From the NCBI GenBank assembly GCA_946566415.1, contig CAMNWW010000055.1:1-10652 (forward strand): a stretch of DNA of 10,652 nucleotides, written 5' to 3'. A program made the translations under genes and the position numbers. Shown here piece after piece: positions 6,192 to 10,652 of the stretch (positions within the stretch are counted from its first letter, which is position 1; the number at the start of each line of letters is the position of its first letter). Under the pieces are notes generated by a model that was not told where the DNA came from, did no database searches, and worked only from the letters and a program-made list of their open reading frames with translations. The stretch is from an uncultured Lachnospiraceae bacterium. Lineage in GTDB: Bacteria; Bacillota; Clostridia; Lachnospirales; Lachnospiraceae.

Positions 6192-6968
6192 TTACGCCAC
6201 GGCTGAAAACGGTGTCTTTGCACCTTCCTCCGTGTCAAAGCCAGCCGCTTCCTTTTTGGGAGCGGATGCTGTCGTTGTCCTGGTCGTACCTCCGGATACG
6301 TAGACTCTTCCGCATTCCGGGCAAATTCCCGTATGCATAGTGACACTCTGGCTCACAACCCGGCGGTCTTCCCGCTCTGCTTTTGCCCTTTCCCGCACAA
6401 CATGCTCCATCTCATGTCCCCGCACTGCCGAGGCCGCCTGATCCGGTGAAATATGCGATGGCGTCTTATAAGACACTCCTGCATCGTCAGAGCCGTCTTG
6501 GTATTTCCTTTCTTCACAAGTCTGGCATTTACCTTCTTCCGCTGTTTCCTGTGCGCTCTGCGCTCCTTCCAGACCCTCCGCCTGCTCCTTGCCGGGGTCC
6601 GTATACTGGATACGCATACGCACCGCCAGCTCGGCAGGATCCATCCCTTTTCTCAGAAAAGGAATCGCACTGCTAATCCCGTTTGTACCGTCCGCATCCA
6701 CCACGGAAACCGGACTTACCGGTTCCACAGGAGTTCCCGGCTCTGCCGCCCTTCCAATTCCAGGCATATAAACACCCGTTACGCCGGTTGTCCTGCCCGC
6801 TCCGGCTGTGTTCTGAACCCCTCCCGCCCTCTTAAGTTGGGCCGCGGCGCCCTGCATATTCTGAATTTGCCGAGTCCTTGTAAGGGACGCCGACGAGCGC
6901 ACATAAGTAGGATACAGATTGACGTTAAAATATGTACTGGTTCCGGAAATACCGCTTATGCCCAACAT
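6192..6968 (-). CDS. HExxH/CxxC putative metalloprotease-like protein (SprA-related-like), last gene of the chemotaxis operon
   Basis: 258 aa, no signal peptide. The N-terminal half (1-145) is low complexity, rich in Gly/Ala/Pro, and starts MLGISGISGTST. The conserved core is about 147-230: KCQTC (Cys148, Cys151), then KYQDGSDD, SYKTPSHISP, a zincin-type HEMEH (His185, Glu186, His189) with Glu193 as a possible third ligand, then ICPECG (Cys216, Cys219) and VYVSGGTTRT. This layout recalls the SprA-related family, annotated as putative metalloproteases, and similar proteins occur in motile Clostridia; I recall this rather than having tested it. Two CxxC pairs could form a zinc finger. Function is unknown. 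GAGGTG, lying inside the previous gene's last codons, is six bases before ATG, and the genes are only three bases apart, so it is co-translated with the EAL-HDOD gene. Confidence 0.7.
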   Translation of the reverse strand: MLGISGISGTSTYFNVNLYPTYVRSSASLTRTRQIQNMQGAAAQLKRAGGVQNTAGAGRTTGVTGVYMPGIGRAAEPGTPVEPVSPVSVVDADGTNGISSAIPFLRKGMDPAELAVRMRIQYTDPGKEQAEGLEGAQSAQETAEEGKCQTCEERKYQDGSDDAGVSYKTPSHISPDQAASAVRGHEMEHVVRERAKAEREDRRVVSQSVTMHTGICPECGRVYVSGGTTRTTTASAPKKEAAGFDTEEGAKTPFSAVA

Positions 6969-6971
6969 ACA

Positions 6972-8222
6972 TTACACCTCTTCTTTACTCTCCACAACAT
7001 TGTCCCAAATATCATTCACTTCTTCGACGCATTCCATATAGATCTGTGCCATTTCATTCGTATGAAGGCCCAATTCCTCAGCGATCGCCTTGCTTTCTTT
7101 CCATTCCGCCTTTTCATAATGGAGAATCAGCTGATAAAGCTTTCCTGTTTTTCCTTCTTTGGTTATCAACGCTTCCTTTACCTCTTCTACGATCGGGATT
7201 TCAGACAAAATTTCTTCTATCGGAGCGTCGATCATATATTCTAATGTCGAAAACATACCGAGAAGGTAAGCGTCGGAACTGTTGATCTCAAACTTCTTCA
7301 GTCTCTTAACCAGGGCCGCGGCAAAATTCGCACGCATAAAAGATGTTTTCAGAAGTTCCTCTGATGAATTATCATCATTCTTTTCAAAACTCAGGAGATA
7401 TACCCACTGCTTTAACTGGCTGATACCTACGCGTACCAGAGCCTGCCGAACAGAAGTTGTTTCATGATGAACCGCAAAATATGCTGAATTTGCCATCTTA
7501 AGCAACGCATATGTGAGAGACGCGTCCCTGCTGACGATCTCCTCCAGTACTTCCACGTCCGGTTCTTCCTTCGTGATCTCCATAATCAGCTGATACAAAT
7601 TCCCCTGCAGGAAATCCATCTTGCTGGTCTTCGTCTTCATTGCACTGGATATATAGTTGCCTTCCACATAATCCACCTTGAGTTCTTTCGCCATATCGTA
7701 AACTTCTTTGCTGTTTACACCTGTGGCAATAAACTCCTTCTGGAAACCATGCGCCATCTCCACAACGTTCGCCACAGAACGTCTCTGTGTTTCATTATTC
7801 AGCGTACTGGAAATATCTACTTTTATATAATCCACATATTCCAGCATGCTAAAATACTTTGGTGTAAACTGGAAATCATTGATTGCAAAATGATAGCCCT
7901 GTTCTCTATATTTGCTGATGAGGATCGTTGCAAGCGAATGAATCACAATATTGTCCTCGATCTGGATTACTACCTGGTCTTTATCAAAAATTTTAGGCGT
8001 ATTCCGAAACAGCAAAGACGGGGTAAACGTCATAAAAGTCTTCTTTCCTTTAAAAATACGGTTAGAATTTTCTGACAAAAATGCAACGATCGCATTCGCC
8101 GCCACACTGTCCGAACTGGGATTATATAAACTATCCTCGTCCGCCTGGATCATAAGTTCATAGCCGACGATCAAATCCGTATGTATGTCTTTAATCGCCT
8201 GCCTTACCACACAATTATCCAC
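6972..8222 (-). CDS. EAL-HDOD (YuxH-type) signalling protein with degenerate EAL domain
   Basis: 416 aa. Residues 1-200 form an EAL-like domain and about 200-390 an HDOD domain (DFLQGNLYQLI at the join, RDASLTYALLKMANSAYF, SVRQALVRVGISQLKQW). The catalytic EAL motif is replaced by YELM (21-24), the usual DDFG by NDFQ (115-118), and the AEGVE-type segment by ATGVN (166-170), so phosphodiesterase activity on c-di-GMP is unlikely. In the HDOD part no HD metal pair is visible (LLGMFSTLEYM, 320-330). It is therefore best seen as a binding or scaffold protein, possibly a c-di-GMP sensor. The start is GTG, with GGGAGG six bases upstream, overlapping the cheV stop by eight bases (GTGGATAA). Tight coupling to cheV points to a role in chemotaxis or motility control. 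Confidence 0.88.
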   Translation of the reverse strand: MDNCVVRQAIKDIHTDLIVGYELMIQADEDSLYNPSSDSVAANAIVAFLSENSNRIFKGKKTFMTFTPSLLFRNTPKIFDKDQVVIQIEDNIVIHSLATILISKYREQGYHFAINDFQFTPKYFSMLEYVDYIKVDISSTLNNETQRRSVANVVEMAHGFQKEFIATGVNSKEVYDMAKELKVDYVEGNYISSAMKTKTSKMDFLQGNLYQLIMEITKEEPDVEVLEEIVSRDASLTYALLKMANSAYFAVHHETTSVRQALVRVGISQLKQWVYLLSFEKNDDNSSEELLKTSFMRANFAAALVKRLKKFEINSSDAYLLGMFSTLEYMIDAPIEEILSEIPIVEEVKEALITKEGKTGKLYQLILHYEKAEWKESKAIAEELGLHTNEMAQIYMECVEEVNDIWDNVVESKEEV

Positions 8223-9138
8223 GCCGTGCCTCCCTCTGCTCTATTAATTTATCCATGACCTGAACAAGACGTCCAATCTCTGGTTTCGACAACTGTTCAT
8301 CTGCACCGAGCTGTTTGCCTTTGTGCCTCATTTCTTCATTAATCAATGAAGAGAAAATAATGACCGGTATATCCTTCATTACTTCGTCTTCTTTCACCAG
8401 CTTGGTGAGTCTGTGTCCGTCCATCTCCGGCATCTCAATATCTGTGATTAATAGCGCCGCCTTTTCATAGAAATCGGAGTCGTTCCTGATCTCACAAAGA
8501 AAATCCCATGCTTCCTTACCGTTGTTGAAATTCGTTACATTAGAATATCCCGCGCGCATTAAGGAGTCTTTGATCATCTTTGTCAGAAGAATGGAATCTT
8601 CTGCGAGGATAATGTGGTCATCCCTTTCCATACGGTCGCCTAACCTATCAATATCACTTACCTGGATACCGGTTTCCGGCGCAATCTCCGCAACAATCTT
8701 CTCAAAATCAAGAATCGTAACTAAATTGCCATTACACTGGGCAATACCGGTTGCAACTCCGTCCTCGCCATTGGTAAGAGCTTTATCCGGCTTCTGAATA
8801 TCTTCCCACGAAATTCGGCTGATACCAACAACTGTATGTACACGGAAGGCAATGTTCATCTTATTGAAATTCGTGATAATAAACAAATCCCTGTCTTTTG
8901 CCTCGCCGCTCTGCCCTGTCAAATATTTCGGCAGATTAATTACCGTTAACAGAGTATCCCTGGGCTTAAAAATCCCTTCCACTGCATTGTGGGCATGGGG
9001 AATCGGCTTCACCTTGTCTGCCATCATGATCTCCCGCACTTTTGCCACATTGATTCCATACAGCTCGCCAAATATGGTAAACTGCATAATCTCAATCTCA
9101 TTTGTTCCCGATTCCAATAAAATTTCAGTATCAGCCAT
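8215..9138 (-). CDS. cheV: Chemotaxis coupling protein CheV (CheW domain + receiver domain)
   Basis: 307 aa. Residues 12-155 form a CheW-like domain that couples receptors to CheA (EIMQFTIFGELYGINVAKVREI, IPHAHNAVEGIFKPRDTLLTVINL). Residues 174-300 form a response-regulator receiver: acid pair Glu180-Asp181, phosphoacceptor Asp233 in ITDIEMPEMDG, Ser263/264, and Lys285 in LSKPE. All phosphotransfer residues are intact. Phosphorylation by CheA is known to modulate adaptation in Bacillus CheV. I use ATG at 9138, which lies nine bases after AAAGGAG; a GTG two codons earlier has only three bases of spacing. It begins after a 62-base gap from cheD and overlaps the EAL-HDOD gene at its end. Confidence 0.96.
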   Translation of the reverse strand: MADTEILLESGTNEIEIMQFTIFGELYGINVAKVREIMMADKVKPIPHAHNAVEGIFKPRDTLLTVINLPKYLTGQSGEAKDRDLFIITNFNKMNIAFRVHTVVGISRISWEDIQKPDKALTNGEDGVATGIAQCNGNLVTILDFEKIVAEIAPETGIQVSDIDRLGDRMERDDHIILAEDSILLTKMIKDSLMRAGYSNVTNFNNGKEAWDFLCEIRNDSDFYEKAALLITDIEMPEMDGHRLTKLVKEDEVMKDIPVIIFSSLINEEMRHKGKQLGADEQLSKPEIGRLVQVMDKLIEQREARRG

Positions 9139-9200
9139 AACCACACTCTCCTTTACCTTCTCTATCTATTTATCGACGCGGCGCCTTTTCCAGATAAGAC

Positions 9201-9683
9201 CTAAAGGCTATGTTCCGCTTTTCCGGCCGACCGGATAAACACTTGTCCTGTCGATACATCCAGCAGCATAGTACGCGCATAATTCGCGCCGGTATCTTCG
9301 CCCGAAATACGAAGGCCTTCCGCCGTCAAAACTTTCTTTACTGTTTGGGCGTTTCTGATACCGATATTTCCCAGTCCTCCCGCGCCCTTCATCTCGAACA
9401 TCTTTGCCCCGCCTGCAATCTTACATACAAGCCTTCCTCTTACCGCTCCAAATGCATAGAGCTTGCGGAGCGTGGCCTGGATGCCGGAATCTGCAAACTT
9501 AAGCACATTACTGTCGTTTGCCTGCCCCTTTTCCGGAAGCATAATATGAAGGAGCGCCCCTAATCTGATCATCGGGTCGTAAAACGATATCCCGATGCAG
9601 GATCCCAGCGCATAAGTGATCAGCACCCCTTCCTGTCTTGTGATTTTCATATCCGCGATCCCAACGGTTATTTTCTTAGTCAT
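9201..9683 (-). CDS. cheD: Chemoreceptor glutamine deamidase CheD
   Basis: 160 aa, the normal length. The family's catalytic set is present with the spacing known from Thermotoga CheD: Thr23, Cys29 (in YALGSCIGISFYDP) and His46 (in LLHIMLP). Further family sequence includes KIAGGAKMF (88-96) and NIGIRNAQ (106-113). CheD deamidates Gln (and hydrolyses methyl esters) in receptors, and it binds CheC, which enhances CheC phosphatase activity. The gene overlaps cheC by eight bases (ATGACTAA), which would favour stoichiometric expression of the two partners. No odd residues are seen. Confidence 0.97.
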   Translation of the reverse strand: MTKKITVGIADMKITRQEGVLITYALGSCIGISFYDPMIRLGALLHIMLPEKGQANDSNVLKFADSGIQATLRKLYAFGAVRGRLVCKIAGGAKMFEMKGAGGLGNIGIRNAQTVKKVLTAEGLRISGEDTGANYARTMLLDVSTGQVFIRSAGKAEHSL

Positions 9684-10308
9684 TGCTTAAATCAACTCCC
9701 AGCTTTTTCATAAGAACGTTTAATGATTGTACGTCAGGCAGAAGAAGCATCCTGCTGTCAAGCGCTTTCCCGTCTATTTTAAATTTTCCTGTTATCATCA
9801 TGATTTTGTCTGAATGCTGCCCCATCATTGCAATCGGCATACTCATAATCCCGCCCAGCATATTTACGGCAAGCTGCGGAACCGACAGGTCTACATCTAC
9901 GTTTGTAAGCGAAGACAATGCTGTCACATATGAAGAAATCACGATATTACCGATCTCTGTCAGGACAGAAGAGTCAATCTCGTCCAGAGCCAGGAAATCC
10001 GCGCCCTTCTTATTGACCATTCTCTGGAGAATCTCGTCGGCAAATTCCTTTTTAGAGATGAAGAGCATGATTCCTTCTATCTCTCCTGACATCTCCACCA
10101 GAATCGCCGCCACCAAATCCTCCGGATCACCGACAGAATCCAGGGCTTCATTAAATTCCAGTATCTCCACCTTGGGAATCTCCATATTGACCTTAGTATT
10201 CAGCATGCTGGATAAAGCTGTCGCTGCATTGCCGCCTCCGATACTCCCGATCTCCTTGAGAATATCGATCTCCATCTCATTTATTTCTTCATATCTTTTT
10301 ATTGCCAT
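9676..10308 (-). CDS. cheC: CheY-phosphate phosphatase CheC, first active site altered
   Basis: 210 aa, the usual two-site CheC. The family motif [DS]-x3-E-x2-N-x22-P occurs twice. The second copy is complete: Ser114, Glu118, Asn121, Pro144. The first copy reads Asp15, Glu19, Ser22, Pro45, with Ser (codon AGT) where the catalytic Asn is expected. GGGNAATALS follows, as in other CheC proteins. CheC removes phosphate from CheY-P and links the receptor deamidase CheD to the CheY-P level. The enzyme should work through the second site. The start is supported by AAGGAGG four bases upstream. It is preceded by an 83-base gap from the rod gene, in which I see no convincing promoter. Confidence 0.96.
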   Translation of the reverse strand: MAIKRYEEINEMEIDILKEIGSIGGGNAATALSSMLNTKVNMEIPKVEILEFNEALDSVGDPEDLVAAILVEMSGEIEGIMLFISKKEFADEILQRMVNKKGADFLALDEIDSSVLTEIGNIVISSYVTALSSLTNVDVDLSVPQLAVNMLGGIMSMPIAMMGQHSDKIMMITGKFKIDGKALDSRMLLLPDVQSLNVLMKKLGVDLSND

Positions 10309-10391
10309 ATTTCCTCCTTATCGTCCATGCTTTGTGGACACATCATGTCAACGGTAAAAAGTATGCCCTAACCCAAAGAACGGCTACCGCT

Positions 10392-10652
10392 CTATTGTCT
10401 CAGTGAATTAATCGTACTCACGATCTCATCTGACGTGGTCACCATCTTAAGCGCAAGCGAATACGCCCTCTGCGCCTCGATCGTACGCGTGATCTCATCC
10501 GCCGTATCCACGTTAGACATTTCCAAACAATGGTCTTTTAGCTGCGCCCCGGGAATCAGGTAAGGATCGCCGTTTTTTGCAACTGGCGCAAACTCGTTGT
10601 TGCCTACACTGCGCATTCCGTCCAGTATATCAAAACCATAGACCCCGATCGT
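10392..10652 (-). CDS. Flagellar hook-basal body rod protein (FlgF/FlgG-type), C-terminal part, cut by the window edge
   Basis: 86 residues to the stop are visible, and the frame is open to the last base of the window, so the gene continues upstream beyond it. The final stretch (LEMSNVDTADEITRTIEAQ followed by RAYSLALKMVTTSDEIVSTINSLRQ) is the conserved C-terminal FlgBB/rod coiled-coil helix. The part before it (VYGF, DGMRSVGNNEFAPVAKNG) is where FlgF/FlgG-type rod proteins have their second conserved segment. These proteins form the periplasmic-side rod of the flagellar motor. FlgF and FlgG cannot be separated from this fragment. A Cys in the DHCLEMSNV segment is unusual. It is the first visible gene of the run that continues into cheC. 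Confidence 0.9.
   Translation of the reverse strand, partial: TIGVYGFDILDGMRSVGNNEFAPVAKNGDPYLIPGAQLKDHCLEMSNVDTADEITRTIEAQRAYSLALKMVTTSDEIVSTINSLRQ

Noticed and set aside
6453..7244. Long plus-strand open frame of 263 codons
   Set aside because: It runs antisense across the HExxH gene and the EAL-HDOD gene, both of which have clear family motifs and ribosome binding sites; its translation is Arg/His/Ser-rich with no domain.
9145..9200. Possible terminator between cheD and cheV
   Set aside because: Only a weak GCCTTT/AAAGGC pairing with no following U-run; the genes are probably co-transcribed.
9683..10357. Plus-strand open frame of 224 codons
   Set aside because: It is the antisense shadow of cheC, whose motifs and start site are unambiguous.
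10325..10390. Possible terminator or promoter between the rod gene and cheC
   Set aside because: A 5-base stem (GTCCA/TGGAC) and a distant CGGTA/TACCG pair are visible, but there is no T-run and no clear -35/-10 pair, so neither can be supported.

Overview
The window looks like chromosomal DNA from a flagellated Clostridia, most likely a Lachnospiraceae-type Firmicute. I base this on the full set of motility genes, strong GGAGG-type ribosome binding sites, moderate GC content, CheC/CheD/CheV together (a Gram-positive style of chemotaxis adaptation), and a FliD-FliS-FliT-like cluster. No phage, IS, tRNA, rRNA or CRISPR feature is visible, and no gene-free stretch exceeds 300 bases.

Layout. 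(1) Bases 56-898, plus strand: a secreted C39-like papain-fold peptidase with an acidic/proline-rich linker, closed by a terminator it shares with the convergent operon. (2) Bases 972-4312, minus strand: the filament-cap operon fliD, fliS and a small helical FliT-like gene. A duplicated hairpin-bearing repeat lies between fliD and fliS, and a sigma-28-like -10 element lies upstream of fliD. (3) Bases 4477-6124, plus strand, divergent from fliD: a Soj/ParA-type ATPase overlapping by 8 bases a gene for an EP-repeat protein that ends in a ComFB domain. A very strong terminator follows. (4) Bases 6192-10652, minus strand: the 3' end of a FlgF/FlgG-type rod gene, then cheC, cheD, cheV, a catalytically degenerate EAL-HDOD protein, and an HExxH/CxxC protein (SprA-related-like). 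These are tightly packed and often overlapping.

How the genes fit together. The cap operon builds the filament tip and chaperones flagellin and cap subunits. The cheC-cheD-cheV block adjusts CheY phosphate levels and receptor adaptation. The degenerate EAL-HDOD protein and the ComFB domain both hint at cyclic-dinucleotide-linked control of motility, though neither is shown to bind a nucleotide here.

The most promising possibly undescribed system is the ParA + EP-repeat-ComFB pair. It has no ParB and no visible parS, sits between flagellar and chemotaxis operons, and resembles in outline the ParA/adaptor systems that place chemotaxis or flagellar machinery in other bacteria.
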